Positions 28,045 through 41,100 are shown, counted from the stretch's first letter. The stretch is DNA of 64,000 nt from Salinicoccus halodurans (GCF_900114445.1 NZ_FOTB01000002.1:83742-147741), one strand, 5' to 3'. Notes: generated by a model from the letters alone, not told the origin. A program made the numbers and translations.

Positions 28045-28513
28045 TCTTTTCACCGGCTTCCAATTCTTCCTTCAAAGTCTGTATCGTCTTGTTCAGCTCC
28101 GGATGCACCCGTCCGCCGGCAATTTCAGACAACGGATCCAGAACGAATGCCCGCTTATGCATCTCCGAATGCGGGATGCTCAGATCATCCAGCGAAAGTT
28201 CGAGGTCTTCATACAATAAAATATCAATATCTATCGTGCGCGGTCCCCAGACCTCCGTGCGTACCCGGCCGAGTTCATGTTCGATCGAAAGCACATTCTC
28301 CAGAAGCTCCAGAGGTGAAATACGTGTCTCAATTTCTAGACACATGTTGATAAAGTCCGGCTGATCCGTCTTTCCATAAGGCTCTGTCTCATACAGTGAC
28401 GAACGGTTCGTCACACTGATTTCATTTTGTTCATCGAGCCTGCGGACGGCAGAATCAAGGTTCTCCCTGCGATTTCCCAGGTTACTCCCGAGACCCAAAT
28501 ATGCAACTGCCAT
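28037..28513 (-). CDS. folK: FolK, HPPK
   Basis: 158 residues with AYLGLGSNLGNR at the start, the pterin contact region RSSLYETEPYGKTDQPDF near 40-57, and the ATP/Mg motif GPRTIDIDILLYED near 92-105. It pyrophosphorylates hydroxymethyl-dihydropterin. The start overlaps the folB stop as TAATG. Confidence 0.95.
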   Translation of the reverse strand: MAVAYLGLGSNLGNRRENLDSAVRRLDEQNEISVTNRSSLYETEPYGKTDQPDFINMCLEIETRISPLELLENVLSIEHELGRVRTEVWGPRTIDIDILLYEDLELSLDDLSIPHSEMHKRAFVLDPLSEIAGGRVHPELNKTIQTLKEELEAGEKNV

Positions 28514-28878
28514 TATTCTTCCCGCTTTCTATTCAGTGTAATGCTCACATTATCATAATTACCCTCGATCGGAGGGTTCGGTTTCGTTATTGTCACTTCT
28601 GTCTTTATTATTTTATCATATCGGTCAAATAGCGCCTCCGACACTTTTTCTGCCAGATGTTCAATCAGATCCACTGATTCCCCCTTTATGATTCCTTCAA
28701 TCATTGCATAGGCTTCCCCGTAGTGCACAGTCTGCTCCAGATCATCGGTTTTCGAGGCACCTTTCAGATCCAGATACATGGCCACATCGGTAATGAAAAA
28801 CTGTCCGAGCTGTCGTTCGGCATCAAACACACCATGATAGGCATATGTCTTGATGCCGTTGATTTTAATATTATCCAT
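28513..28878 (-). CDS. folB: FolB, dihydroneopterin aldolase
   Basis: 121 residues. YAYHGVFDAERQLGQ near residue 12 and the catalytic lysine region ITKPNPPIEG near 98 fit FolB. The ATG at 28878 follows a GGGGG ribosome site, and its gene overlaps folP by eight bases. Confidence 0.94.
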   Translation of the reverse strand: MDNIKINGIKTYAYHGVFDAERQLGQFFITDVAMYLDLKGASKTDDLEQTVHYGEAYAMIEGIIKGESVDLIEHLAEKVSEALFDRYDKIIKTEVTITKPNPPIEGNYDNVSITLNRKREE

Positions 28879-29659
28879 CAAGGTCCCCCTTCAGCCTGAC
28901 ATACGCATCCGACAATCTGCGGTTTAATGAAACGTTATGGACACGCACAGCTGCAACGCCTTTATCGATGCCATGGATAGTTGTTGCCGCTGTCGCTTCA
29001 TCACGTGCGCTTGGGGGCAGTTGTTCATCCATCAGTTCTTTAATCATCCGTTTACGGCTTGTCGCAAGCAGTACGGGGTAGCCAACAGCAACCAGCTCAT
29101 CGAGCCGCCTCATGACCTCTAGCTCCTCTTCGCGGGATTTCACAAAACCTATCCCCGGATCGAGCCAGATGTTCGCTTCTTTTACACCGTGGGATTTAGC
29201 CAATTCAGCCGATTCCAAAAGCTCATGGATCATGTCTTCCACAACATCACCGTATTTTGCATGGTCATTATTGTGCATCAGGAAGATCGGTGCATCGAAG
29301 TCTCGCGCAACATCGAGGATGGTTTCATCGTATGTCCCGCGCCATTGGTCATTGATCATCGTTGCACCGGCTTCAAGTGCCCTGCGTGCAACAGAGCCGC
29401 GGAAAGTATCAATGGAAATTCCGGGTCCGAAGTCGCGGATTGCCTCTATCACGGGCACAACACGATCGATTTCTTCCGCTTCCGTGATCTCCGTATATCC
29501 AGGGCGTGTTGAATAGCCTCCGACATCGATGATATCCACACCTTCATCCGTCATTCGGCGTGCGTGAAGTACAGCGTCCTCCACAGAATTATACTTCCCG
29601 CCATCACTGAATGAATCCGGCGTAACATTCAGAATGCCCATTATTTTGAGCCGCTCCAT
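28871..29659 (-). CDS. folP: FolP, dihydropteroate synthase
   Basis: 262 residues. MGILNVTPDSFSDGG at the start, IDVGGYSTRPG near 44, the sulfonamide-target barrel loops SIDTFRG near 80 and INDQW near 101, DPGIGF near 168 and the C-terminal RVHNV are present. It joins pterin pyrophosphate to p-aminobenzoate. Ribosome site AGAGGATG. First gene of folP-folB-folK-dusB-lysS. Confidence 0.96.
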   Translation of the reverse strand: MERLKIMGILNVTPDSFSDGGKYNSVEDAVLHARRMTDEGVDIIDVGGYSTRPGYTEITEAEEIDRVVPVIEAIRDFGPGISIDTFRGSVARRALEAGATMINDQWRGTYDETILDVARDFDAPIFLMHNNDHAKYGDVVEDMIHELLESAELAKSHGVKEANIWLDPGIGFVKSREEELEVMRRLDELVAVGYPVLLATSRKRMIKELMDEQLPPSARDEATAATTIHGIDKGVAAVRVHNVSLNRRLSDAYVRLKGDLDG

Positions 29660-29730
29660 ACTATCATCCTCTATTCCATAATAATAGACATATTATAACA
29701 CGACTCGCGGGTGAATTATAATGGCTGATA

Positions 29731-29772
29731 CAGAAAATAAAATACCATACCCCGCTGTGGGACATGGTATTT
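29731..29772 (-). terminator. cysK terminator
   Basis: AAATACCAT pairs with ATGGTATTT with a CCC/GGG extension inside, followed on the minus strand by TATTTTCTG. Confidence 0.8.
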
Positions 29773-29793
29773 AAGCTTCGGCTCTTATTGGTT

Positions 29794-30723
29794 TTAATCT
29801 TCGAAGTTGAAAAGTGGCGTGGAAAGATATCTTTCCCCGTTGGAAGGCAGAACTGTAATGACATTCTTCCCTTTACCCAGCTTTTTAGCAACCTGGATGG
29901 CTGCCTCGACTGCCGCTCCGGAAGAAATTCCGCCGAGGATTCCTTCTTTGGCTGCCATTTCGCGCGCTCTTTCCATGGCGATTTCGTTGCCTACTGTAAC
30001 GACTTCGTCATAGATTTCAGTGTCCAGTGTCCCAGGGACAAATCCTGCACCAAGCCCCTGCAGTTTGTGCGGCCCCGGTTTACCGCCGCTGAGTATTGCT
30101 GAGTCTTCAGGTTCGAGGGCATATATTCTTACTTCAGGATGCGCCTCTTTGAGGACTCTGCCCGCACCGGAAATCGTTCCACCTGTACCAATGCCGGATA
30201 TAAACCCGTCAACCGAAAGTCCTTCAGTCTGCTCTACGAGTTCCTTACCTGTCGTTTTCGCATGTATTTCAGGGTTCGCAGGATTTTCAAACTGCTGCGG
30301 CATGAAATAACCGTGCTTTTCAACAAGCTCTTCCGCTTTTTTGATTGCACCTTTCATGCCTTCGGCACCCGGTGTAAGGATCAGTTCCGCCCCGTATGCC
30401 TTAAGCAGGTTGCGGCGTTCCTTACTCATCGTATCCGGCATGACGAGCGTTGCTTTATACCCTTTGCTCGCTGCCACCATAGCAAGGCCGATACCGGTAT
30501 TCCCGCTGGTCGGCTCGATGATTGTTGTGCCTTTATCGAGTTTTCCTTCTTTTTCCGCCGCCTCAATCATGGCAAGTGCGATTCTGTCTTTAACTGAACT
30601 CCCAGGGTTCATGAATTCAAGCTTAACGTAAATATCGGCTGAGTCGTCATCAGTAAGGTTGTTCAATTTTACAAGTGGTGTGTTCCCGATTGCTTCTGAA
30701 ATATTATTATAAATTTTACTCAT
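29794..30723 (-). CDS. cysK: CysK, cysteine synthase (O-acetylserine sulfhydrylase)
   Basis: 309 residues. NTPLVKLN near residue 14, the PLP lysine in [10 protein letters not shown] near 44, the substrate loop PTSGNTGIG near 70, and [10 protein letters not shown] near 176 are diagnostic. It makes cysteine from O-acetylserine and sulfide. Strong AAGGAG ribosome site and its own promoter. Confidence 0.96.
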   Translation of the reverse strand: MSKIYNNISEAIGNTPLVKLNNLTDDDSADIYVKLEFMNPGSSVKDRIALAMIEAAEKEGKLDKGTTIIEPTSGNTGIGLAMVAASKGYKATLVMPDTMSKERRNLLKAYGAELILTPGAEGMKGAIKKAEELVEKHGYFMPQQFENPANPEIHAKTTGKELVEQTEGLSVDGFISGIGTGGTISGAGRVLKEAHPEVRIYALEPEDSAILSGGKPGPHKLQGLGAGFVPGTLDTEIYDEVVTVGNEIAMERAREMAAKEGILGGISSGAAVEAAIQVAKKLGKGKNVITVLPSNGERYLSTPLFNFED

Positions 30724-30758
30724 AATACGCTCCTTTTCCCTAGTTAATAGCTATGAAT

Positions 30759-30787
30759 AATATACCACTACTGCACTGTGAAATCAA
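30759..30787 (-). promoter_or_regulatory. cysK promoter
   Basis: TTGATT (30782-30787) and TATATT (30759-30764), 17 bp apart, in the short gap after hslO. Confidence 0.65.
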
Positions 30788-30789
30788 CT

Positions 30790-31659
30790 TTAATGTGTGA
30801 TAAGCTCCTCGAGCTCTTCTTTCTCAATCCAGACTTTATTGCGGCAGAAATGGCAATCCGCTTCCGCTCCGCCATCCTCTTTAATCATTGTAACAATTTC
30901 CTTGGGATCAAGTGTAGCGATAGCATTCAGGAATCGTTCCTTCGAGCATGTACATTCGAATTCCACAGGCATTTCATCCAGGGCACGCCAATTCTCACTC
31001 CCGATGACTTCATCGATGATTTCAGATGGTGTCAGTCCCTGGTCAATCAGTCTGGAGACAGGAGTCATTTCACTTGCCCGCTGATCCAGGAAATCCATCG
31101 TTTTCTCACTGGCACCCGGCATGACCTGGATGATGAAGCCGCCTGCTGCCTTGATTGTGTTATCCGGGTTGACGAGTACACCCAGAGCGACGATGGAAGG
31201 GACCTGCTCGCTTGTATAGAAATAGTAGGAGAAGTCTTCCCCGATTTCCCCGGAAATGATTTCCGTCGAGCCTGTGAAATGTTCCTTCAATCCGATGTCT
31301 TTGACTACATTCAAAGCGCCATCTGTGCCTACTGCCCGGCGCACGTCCAGCTTGCCTTTATCATTCAGCGGGAAATGCACCTGGGGATTGCTCAAATAGC
31401 CGCGCACCTTCCCTTTGGCATTACTGTCTACGACAATTGCACCGATCGGTCCGCCCCCCTGCAGCGTCACAGTCACCTTCTCTTCATTTTTCAGCATTGC
31501 ACCCATCATGAGTCCCGCTGTCATCGTACGGCCAAGGGCCGCAGCAGCTGTAGGATAGGCGCCGTGCCTTGTGACTGCTTCATTTACCGTTTCTGTCGTA
31601 TCGACAGAAAAAATTCTTATTTCATCATTCATTCCGATTCCTCTGATCAGATGATCCAT
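30790..31659 (-). CDS. hslO: HslO (Hsp33), redox-controlled holdase chaperone
   Basis: 289 residues. The C-terminal redox zinc centre has the CTC (C-x-C) near residue 237 and CHFC near 270, the four cysteines that become disulfides under oxidative heat stress. The N-terminal chaperone domain has GRTMTAGLMMGAM near 43 and QVMPGA near 176. Good GGAGG ribosome site. Between ftsH and cysK as in S. aureus and B. subtilis. Confidence 0.96.
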   Translation of the reverse strand: MDHLIRGIGMNDEIRIFSVDTTETVNEAVTRHGAYPTAAAALGRTMTAGLMMGAMLKNEEKVTVTLQGGGPIGAIVVDSNAKGKVRGYLSNPQVHFPLNDKGKLDVRRAVGTDGALNVVKDIGLKEHFTGSTEIISGEIGEDFSYYFYTSEQVPSIVALGVLVNPDNTIKAAGGFIIQVMPGASEKTMDFLDQRASEMTPVSRLIDQGLTPSEIIDEVIGSENWRALDEMPVEFECTCSKERFLNAIATLDPKEIVTMIKEDGGAEADCHFCRNKVWIEKEELEELITH

Positions 31660-31683
31660 TTGTTTTCCTCCCTAATATCGCAC

Positions 31684-31708
31684 AAAAGTCGCCCGGAGGG
31701 GCGACTTT
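31684..31708 (-). terminator. ftsH terminator
   Basis: AAAGTCGCCC pairs with GGGCGACTTT around GGAG, followed by TTTTG on the minus strand. Confidence 0.82.
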
Positions 31709-31717
31709 ACAGGCGAT

Positions 31718-33862
<2,145 letters not shown>

Positions 33863-33936
33863 CCGTAAACCTCCATTTCTAATACGACTAACAGAAATAA
33901 TACCATAATTTCACAATATTATTCCACTGTTTTGGC

Positions 33937-34476
33937 TTATTGATAAAGTTCTGGTTTCAAAAGGCCGATGTACGGCAGATTTCTGTACTTTTCATCGAAA
34001 TCAAGACCATATCCAACGACAAATCCATCAGGGATTTCTGTGCCTGCATATTTGACATCTACATGCAGTTTGCGGTTGACCGGCTTATCGAGGAGCGTCA
34101 CAATCTCAAGCGATGCTGCATTCCTGTATTCAATCAGATCCACAATCGAATTCAGGGTTGCCCCTGTCTCGATAATGTCTTCCACAATTAAAATATGACG
34201 GCCTTCGACGGAAGTGGAGAGGTCTTTCAATATTTTAACTTCTCCTGAAGATTTCGTGCCTACATAGCTTGAAACATCCATGAAATCTATTTCAAGATGT
34301 GTATCTATGTACTTGATCAGATCGGACATGAACATGATTGAACCCTTCAACAACCCCACAAGTATCGGCGTCTTCCCTTCATAATCCTCAGTGATCTGTT
34401 CTCCCAACCTTTTGGCAATTGCCTGGATATCCGCCTCTGACAATACTACCTCGCTAATGTCATTTTTAATACTCAT
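33937..34476 (-). CDS. hpt: Hpt, hypoxanthine-guanine phosphoribosyltransferase
   Basis: 179 residues. The PRPP loop [11 protein letters not shown] near residue 98 and the C-terminal [18 protein letters not shown] are the family marks. It salvages hypoxanthine and guanine. AAAGGAG ribosome site. Three bases follow the tilS stop, so tilS-hpt are co-transcribed. Confidence 0.96.
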   Translation of the reverse strand: MSIKNDISEVVLSEADIQAIAKRLGEQITEDYEGKTPILVGLLKGSIMFMSDLIKYIDTHLEIDFMDVSSYVGTKSSGEVKILKDLSTSVEGRHILIVEDIIETGATLNSIVDLIEYRNAASLEIVTLLDKPVNRKLHVDVKYAGTEIPDGFVVGYGLDFDEKYRNLPYIGLLKPELYQ

Positions 34477-34479
34477 TGC

Positions 34480-35715
34480 CTAACTCCTTTTTTCGATAAG
34501 TAATCGTCTGTCGTTTCCTTGTGTCTTTATTATATTATAAATTGTGCCCACTGCAATAATTTGATGATCCCGGTCTGTGATCACCGGCATGGTTTCCCGT
34601 TCATTGCCGGGAATTTTACGGTCGATGAAAAGGCGGGAGACCTTTTTGTGGCCGTTCCCCGGCAAGAGCACCCTGTCCCCGGCCTGCCTGGTCCTGACTG
34701 TCAGAGGGAGGTCCGCCGGCTCCAGTTCGGCCGTGATTTCATATCCGTTGAAGTCATAGATTCCGTTCTGTCTGATTTCAAGTTTAACCTGGATATCAGC
34801 TGCCTTATGCTCCATGCGGATTTCATCATAGGCGATGACACATTGATGATCTCCCATCGGGAACCTTGCCTGTGCAATATCAGAATCTGCAATATCCAGT
34901 ATTTCTTCGATGTATCTGCGTCTTGGATGCTTGTCATATGCAGACAGCCAGTGATTCAATATATAAATCCGGCTTATTCTGCGTTTGCCATTGAGGCCGG
35001 CCCTTGGCAATACCGAGAGTTTCCCTTTTAGAAACTCCGCCGCTTCCTCCTGCAGCATATCATCCACTTCACCCAGATCCTCCGCCAGCTTGAGAAGCTG
35101 CGATTCCTGAAGGTGCGGTGATGCCTTGATGTCTTTCATCAGATTGTGGCGGATATAATTGCGGGTGTACCCAGTCCCACTGTTTGACTCATCTTCGAAA
35201 TAAGTGACCTTTGCAGAAGCTGCATAATTTTCTATCCTGTCCCTGGTCACTCCCATCATCGGACGGATGATCCTGTAGCTGCCCCCGGCCCTTACAGAAG
35301 GTATACCCATCCTGCCCGGCAGATATCTGCCGGTAAGCACCTGATGCATCACCGATTCATATTGGTCGTCCAGATGATGTGCGGTGAGGAGGACGGAGGC
35401 ACCGTGATACGTCATCATTTCATCGAAGAACCGGTAGCGTGCCGCCCGTGCCCCTGCCTGGCTGAAATCACTATGCGGAATATCAAGTCTGGCTGTTTCA
35501 CAACATACACCATCCTGCTCCGCCATCGTTTTTATATAGGCAGCCTCCTTTTCAGAAGCCGCTCTCTGACCGTGGTTGACATGGAGCAGAATCAGACGTC
35601 CGAACGTCTCCCGGTACGAAGTTTTCAACAGATGATAGAGGACCATCGAGTCCACGCCTCCGGAAATCGCAAGTGCCACAGTGTCATCCTTGTTCCAGGA
35701 ACATTTTAGCTCCAT
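34480..35715 (-). CDS. tilS: TilS, tRNA(Ile)-lysidine synthase
   Basis: 411 residues, a little shorter than the B. subtilis enzyme. The PP-loop AISGGVDSMVL near residue 16 binds ATP; HHLDDQYES near 117 is the second catalytic element. Central TilS substrate domain and a C-terminal domain follow. It converts the CAU anticodon of tRNA-Ile2 to lysidine. The ribosome site (GGAG, with a nearer GTGGGA) is only moderate. Confidence 0.94.
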   Translation of the reverse strand: MELKCSWNKDDTVALAISGGVDSMVLYHLLKTSYRETFGRLILLHVNHGQRAASEKEAAYIKTMAEQDGVCCETARLDIPHSDFSQAGARAARYRFFDEMMTYHGASVLLTAHHLDDQYESVMHQVLTGRYLPGRMGIPSVRAGGSYRIIRPMMGVTRDRIENYAASAKVTYFEDESNSGTGYTRNYIRHNLMKDIKASPHLQESQLLKLAEDLGEVDDMLQEEAAEFLKGKLSVLPRAGLNGKRRISRIYILNHWLSAYDKHPRRRYIEEILDIADSDIAQARFPMGDHQCVIAYDEIRMEHKAADIQVKLEIRQNGIYDFNGYEITAELEPADLPLTVRTRQAGDRVLLPGNGHKKVSRLFIDRKIPGNERETMPVITDRDHQIIAVGTIYNIIKTQGNDRRLLIEKRS

Positions 35716-35775
35716 AGTCCCACACTCTCCACAAAATAAAATAAGACGATTACTGGAATCGTCTGTATATATCTA

Positions 35776-36156
35776 TTATTTTTTACCTCTGCCGCCACGA
35801 CGTGATTCTGTCTGCCTTTTGATCGTAGACAATCGATCCTCACTGTCTTTCAGGAAGCTCGACAATTTCTTTTCGAAATCTTCCGGTGAACTTTCTTTAC
35901 GCGGTTTCGGTTTTGGTTTCTGTTCTTTTGCTTTTTTGATGGACAGACTGATTTTACCATCGTCTCCGACGGATAAGACTTTCACTTCAATTTCCTGGCC
36001 CACGCTAAGGTGCTCATTGATATCCTCTACATACTGATCCGCAACCTCACTGATGTGCACTAGTCCTGTCTTTCCTCCCGGCAATTCAACAAACGCACCG
36101 AAATTCTTGATACCCGTGACTTTCCCGATAACTTTACTGCCCACTTCAACTGACAT
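35776..36156 (-). CDS. S1-domain RNA-binding protein (YabR family)
   Basis: 126 residues. The S1 domain fills residues 4-74 (GKVTGIKNFGAFVELPGGKTGLVHISE), followed by a basic proline/lysine linker and a helical tail. Likely a general-stress or ribosome-associated RNA-binding protein, as its Bacillus relative. GGAGG lies 13 bases upstream of the ATG, longer than usual, but no nearer start preserves the S1 beginning. Between divIC and tilS. Confidence 0.87.
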   Translation of the reverse strand: MSVEVGSKVIGKVTGIKNFGAFVELPGGKTGLVHISEVADQYVEDINEHLSVGQEIEVKVLSVGDDGKISLSIKKAKEQKPKPKPRKESSPEDFEKKLSSFLKDSEDRLSTIKRQTESRRGGRGKK

Positions 36157-36242
36157 CTTGATATATTATCCTCCCAATTATCATTTACTCTCTATCCATA
36201 ATACCATTAAAAAGAAAAATAATCATTACAATATTGTAACGA

Positions 36243-36638
36243 TTATTCTTCCGGCTCTTCTTTTTCAGCATTTTCATCATTTGTTTTCGGTAAATTGAAA
36301 ATAATCTCTCCTTCTTCAGAAAAGAAAAATTCACTTCGCGCAATTCTTGCGATATAATTCTCATCATTCAGCTGCTTTATCTGCTGCTCAAGGTCTTTTT
36401 CCTCGGCAACCCGTTCATCCATTACTTCCTGGGTCTGAACAAGTTCCTCCTGCAGGAGCTGGTTCTGGGTCTTCTGGTTGAAAGCCACGATCAGCAGGAT
36501 GCCGACTATCAGCAGCATGAGGCTGCCAAACAGCATTGCACGTTTTTTGGCAACACGATTTTCACTCCGGCGGACCTTCTTTTCTGTATCGCGCCTTTTC
36601 GTGTAGCCATTGATCATTCTGACCACTTTATTAGCCAA
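36243..36638 (-). CDS. divIC: DivIC (FtsB-like) cell-division protein
   Basis: 131 residues from a TTG start at 36638, which has AGGGA nine bases upstream and gives MANKVVRMING, like staphylococcal DivIC. A single membrane helix (about 34-53) is followed by a coiled coil (about 55-98) and the conserved YIARIARSEFFFSEEGEIIF. It joins DivIB and FtsL at the septum. An upstream in-frame start at 36686 has no ribosome site. Confidence 0.85.
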   Translation of the reverse strand: MANKVVRMINGYTKRRDTEKKVRRSENRVAKKRAMLFGSLMLLIVGILLIVAFNQKTQNQLLQEELVQTQEVMDERVAEEKDLEQQIKQLNDENYIARIARSEFFFSEEGEIIFNLPKTNDENAEKEEPEE

Positions 36639-36700
36639 TGCATCACATCCCTTAATTGTGCATTCTCTATTTATAAAATACACCATAAAGGAGATGTTTA

Positions 36701-36976
36701 CTAGAGAAAATCAGTATCCTGCTCGATTTTCTCTTCTTTTATGACTTTATACATACGTTCCGCATCTTCTTTTTTTGCATGGGCTTCCAGCTGAAGCACT
36801 TCGAATGTAAGAATTTTCCGCCCGAATCTTATTTCAACCTCATCACCGGCCGAGAGGTCGGCGCCCGCTTTCGCAACTTTCCCATTCACTTTGACACGCC
36901 CCTCATCACTGAGTTCTTTTGCGAGTGTGCGGCGCTTGATCACCCGTGATACTTTCAGGAATTTATCCAGTCTCAT
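36701..36976 (-). CDS. rqcP: RqcP (YabO), S4-domain ribosome quality control factor
   Basis: 91 residues. The S4 RNA-binding domain (MRLDKFLKVSRVIKRRTLAK, VKVNGKVAKAGADL) covers residues 1-70. It binds stalled 50S subunits with RqcH during alanine tailing. ATG 36976 follows AAGGGGTGA and starts one base after the mazG stop; a GTG at 36988 is inside that ribosome site. Confidence 0.93.
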   Translation of the reverse strand: MRLDKFLKVSRVIKRRTLAKELSDEGRVKVNGKVAKAGADLSAGDEVEIRFGRKILTFEVLQLEAHAKKEDAERMYKVIKEEKIEQDTDFL

Positions 36977-36977
36977 A

Positions 36978-38147
36978 TTACTGCTCACCCCTTTTGTTCA
37001 ATATCTCTTCCAGTGTACGCTTTTCATGGATCGTCTCTTTCATCCATCCCAGCACTTTCTCACCGTATTCCTTCTCATATTTGATTTTCTCTTTCTTGCC
37101 TTCCTTCTTCTTCGCATCCGACCAGATGCGGCTAAGGTCATCCAGGGATTCAGCCGATTCATCCCCGAATACATGGGGATGCCTTCTGACTATTTTCGCA
37201 TTCAGACTCTCCAGCACATCAAAGAAATCGAAATAGCCCTCTTTTTTGCCGATGGCACTGTGGAGCGCGACCTGCAGCAGAATATCCCCGAGTTCTTCAA
37301 CAATCGCATCGTCGTCCTTCTGCTCTATCGCTTCGATGACTTCGAACGTCTCTTCAATCAGATGCTTTTCAAGCGTTTCGTGGGTCTGGACTTTATCCCA
37401 CGGACAGCCGTTTTCGCCCACAAGCGTATCAAACAACCCATTCATGTAATGAATATCGCGTTCCGCCAGTTTCACATCATCCGTTTTTGGTATATAAAGG
37501 CAGAGCAGGTTGCTCTGTATTTCCAGATGGTCGATTTCATGGAGCGGCATATCATATATTTTTTCATCCTTGCTGCCTGCGGCATCGACGAGCTTCACCT
37601 GCATATCCGGCGGATAATATTCAAGCAGAGTCAGCTTCGCCTCCCCCAGACTGAATGTATCATACACCTGTGTCACCAGCGTATGCTGACTGAAATTCAA
37701 TTCGCCAACAGAAAACGACGTACCGTCAATCACCTGGAATCCTTCGTTCACCGGCACTTTAAGAGCACTTATGACGGCATCGATGAAACTCTGGCCGCCC
37801 GAGATTTCCACTTCAATCTCTCCTGTCCTGCTTTTCGCGAGGAGCAGTTCGGTTGTCGTTTCATAAAACATCGGATGTCCCGGCACCGCGTAAATGACAT
37901 CGTGATGCTGTGCCGCTTCAACAAGAGCTTCCGCAATTGCCCCGTAGGTATCTTCAAAATGATCATTCTGTTCATAAAGATGATCAAAACTCACAGTCGT
38001 CACACCTTCTGCATCAAGTTCCACCACAACCGGGTGGTCATTTGTACGTAGATGGATCTTATCCGCCCCCGCAAGGCGTTTCCATACGCCGAGCGGCATC
38101 TGGTCCAGGTCCGACGTACCAAGCCCGATGATTTCTATTCTTTTCAT
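36978..38147 (-). CDS. mazG: MazG-type nucleotide pyrophosphohydrolase with N-terminal methylase-like domain (YabN type)
   Basis: 389 residues. The first ~220 resemble tetrapyrrole methylases (IEIIGLGTSDLDQMPLG, VPGHPMFYE). A MazG domain follows near 230-340 with the EETFEVIEAIE and EELGDILLQVALH metal-binding helices. It probably hydrolyses noncanonical NTPs. The start overlaps the mfd stop (ATGA). The polysaccharide-exporter-like gene that separates mfd and mazG in relatives is absent. Confidence 0.92.
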   Translation of the reverse strand: MKRIEIIGLGTSDLDQMPLGVWKRLAGADKIHLRTNDHPVVVELDAEGVTTVSFDHLYEQNDHFEDTYGAIAEALVEAAQHHDVIYAVPGHPMFYETTTELLLAKSRTGEIEVEISGGQSFIDAVISALKVPVNEGFQVIDGTSFSVGELNFSQHTLVTQVYDTFSLGEAKLTLLEYYPPDMQVKLVDAAGSKDEKIYDMPLHEIDHLEIQSNLLCLYIPKTDDVKLAERDIHYMNGLFDTLVGENGCPWDKVQTHETLEKHLIEETFEVIEAIEQKDDDAIVEELGDILLQVALHSAIGKKEGYFDFFDVLESLNAKIVRRHPHVFGDESAESLDDLSRIWSDAKKKEGKKEKIKYEKEYGEKVLGWMKETIHEKRTLEEILNKRGEQ

Positions 38148-41100
38148 ATTGCTTCCTCCAGCCTGCTGTTCTGAATTGCTTTCATAATGCTGATGAGCTG
38201 CGCCACGTCCTTGCTCCTCACCGTAATCTTCATTTCATTGTCCTGCACGGAAATCTTCATGATGCGTCCGTATTCTTCAGTGTCCATGAACAGTTTCTGA
38301 CCGTCGATCTGCTCTGTCGCATTTTTGGAAACATAAAGATAGAAATGACGGTTGTCCTCTTTCACCTGGTATATACCGAACAGCAATGCATACACTTTGA
38401 TGCGGACCAGCTGCAGCAGTCTTTCCACTTCAACCGGATAATCACCGAAACGGTCTAACAGCTCATCCTCTATATCCTGGATGGCTTCGATGGAATCAGC
38501 TTTCCTGAGTCGCCTGTAAATATCAATTTTGGATTGTTCATGCGTAATATATGTTCCCGGTATATAAGCATCCAGCGTAATATCCACAGGGATATTCACC
38601 GGTTCCGGCTCGGGCTCCAGACCCTGTTTTTCTTTGACTGCGGTTTCCAGCATTTCTGAATAAAGTTCATAGCCTACAGAATCGATGAACCCGGACTGGT
38701 GTTTGCCGAGCAGATTGCCGGCACCCCGGATATTCAAATCCCGCATCGCTATCTTGAACCCGCTGCCGAGTTCCGTATATTCCTTGATCGCCTCCAGCCG
38801 TTTTTCCGCAACTTCCGTCAGCACTTTGTCGGGCTGGTGGAAAAGATACGCATAGCTGATGCGGCTGCTCCTGCCCACACGTCCGCGGAGCTGGTAAAGC
38901 TGACTGAGCCCGAAACGGTCCGCATCCTCGATAATCAGAGTATTGGCATTAGGCACATCCACACCTGTTTCGATGATCGTCGTGGTGACGAGTACATCAT
39001 ACTCGCCATTTACAAATGCGAGCATCGTCTCCTCCACTTCTTTTTCATTCATTTTCGCATGCATCACTGCAACCTCGGCATCCGGAACGAGCGCTTCGAC
39101 GTGCGCCTTTTTCTGATAGATCGTATCGACACGGTTATGGAGATAGAAAACCTGTCCGTCGCGTGCCAGTTCCCGCTCTATTGCCTCTTTCACGAAATTA
39201 GGCTGGAATTCTAGTACATAGGTCTGTACAGGGAAACGGTTCTCCGGCGGCGTTTCAATGACGGAAAGATCCCGCACACCTGTCAGACTCATGTGCAACG
39301 TTCTCGGAATCGGCGTCGCAGTCAATGTCAACACATCCACATTCGTTTTCAGCTGCTTGATCTTCTCTTTATGCTTCACGCCAAAACGCTGCTCCTCATC
39401 AATGATCAGGAGACCGAGATCTTTGTATTCGACAGTGTTCGCCAAAATCTTATGTGTACCGACAACAATATCGACCGTCCCTTTTTTAAGACCTTCCCGT
39501 GTTTTTTTCAGCTGTGCGGCTGTTCTGAAGCGGCTCATCATTTCCACATTGACAGGGAAATCTTCAATGCGTTCGATCAGGCTCTCGAAATGCTGGGCTG
39601 CGAGAATTGTAGTGGGTACGAGGAACGCCACCTGCTTGCCGTCCTGCACCGCCTTGAAGGCTGCACGGATTGCGACTTCGGTTTTACCATAGCCCACATC
39701 ACCGCACAGCAGGCGGTCCATCGGACGGATTTCTTCCATGTCTTTTTTGATCTCATTGACGGAAGCATACTGGTCGGGTGTCGGTTCATAGGGAAACCGC
39801 GCTTCAAATGAAGACTGCATCTCAGTATCTTCGGAGAACTGGAAGCCCTGCGCCTGAGAGCGTTCCTGGTAGAGCTTCAGCAGTTCATCTGCGATTTCGT
39901 TGACATTCGCTTCAACCTTGGCTTTCGTCTTCTTCCATTCAGTACCGCCGAGTTTATGCATCTTCGGCTGGCCGTCATCGCTCGAGACATACTTTTGTAC
40001 AAGGTCCATCTGGTCAACAGGGATATAGAGCTGATCGGTGCCCCTGTACTGCAGTTTCATGTAATCATTATGGATGCCGCCCACATCAAGTGTTTCGATG
40101 CCCATATACCGGCCCACCCCATGGTGGACATGGACCACATAGTCACCGACATTCAGCTCCTGATAGGATTTGATCTTTTCAGCATTGGTCAGTTTTTTGC
40201 TCCGCTTTTTCTTGCGTGCTGTTTTATTATAGAGCTCCTTTGAACCCAGCACCGCCACTTTCATAAACGGCAGTATGAATCCTTTCGCAAGTGTTCCCGT
40301 CGTCAGGACAATGCCCGAATCCACAGGGATTTCCTCTATATAGCTCGGAATCTTGAGATCTTCCAACAGCTGATGCGTCTTCTTTATTTCATCTTCATCT
40401 CTTAAGACGATACTGATCATATATTCGTCATTCAGCATCTTATTCAGATTGGATGCCAGTATATCGTACTGCCCGTAATATATTTCAGTCGGACGGACAG
40501 ATATTTTCACGATATGGCCGATTTCCACCGGCATGCTTTTTGTGAATAAATTAAAGAACGTACTTCCTTTGAGTGACAGCAGGCGTTCATACTGCCCTTC
40601 CAGGTAATTGCCGCCGCCTTTGAACATGCGTCCGGCCTCCACCATGGATTCGTAATAGCCGCCTATTGAATTGAACTCCGCTTCATAGGCTGCAGCCATG
40701 TTTTTGACTTCGTCCACAATGACACGGTGGCCATCCGTCATATAGTCGAGGATGGATATTTCTCCACTCTCGAGCAGATGGCTGTAATGCACCAGATGAT
40801 TGAAAGTCTGATCCGGATGGGTCACCGTATCATAGTACTCCGATAATGTTTCAAGAGAAGCACTGTCAAGCCCCTCTTTCGTCTCTTCATACAGTGTTTC
40901 TATTTTCCCAAGGAGCAGTTCACGCTCTTTTGGCTCCAGAATATATTCCGCATAGGGTTCCATGGTGACAGATTCGATGTTTCCGATGGAACGCTGTGTT
41001 TCCGGATCGATGGCCCTCAGCGAATCCACCTCATCATCAAAGAGCTCTACACGGACAAGCTGTTCCGGCATGTGGATATCAATTATATCACCGCGTACGG

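Noticed and set aside
27193..28350. Plus-strand open frame of 385 codons
   Set aside because: Opposite dusB and folK, which have full motifs.
36891..38051. Plus-strand open frame of 386 codons
   Set aside because: Opposite mazG; no start signal or motif.
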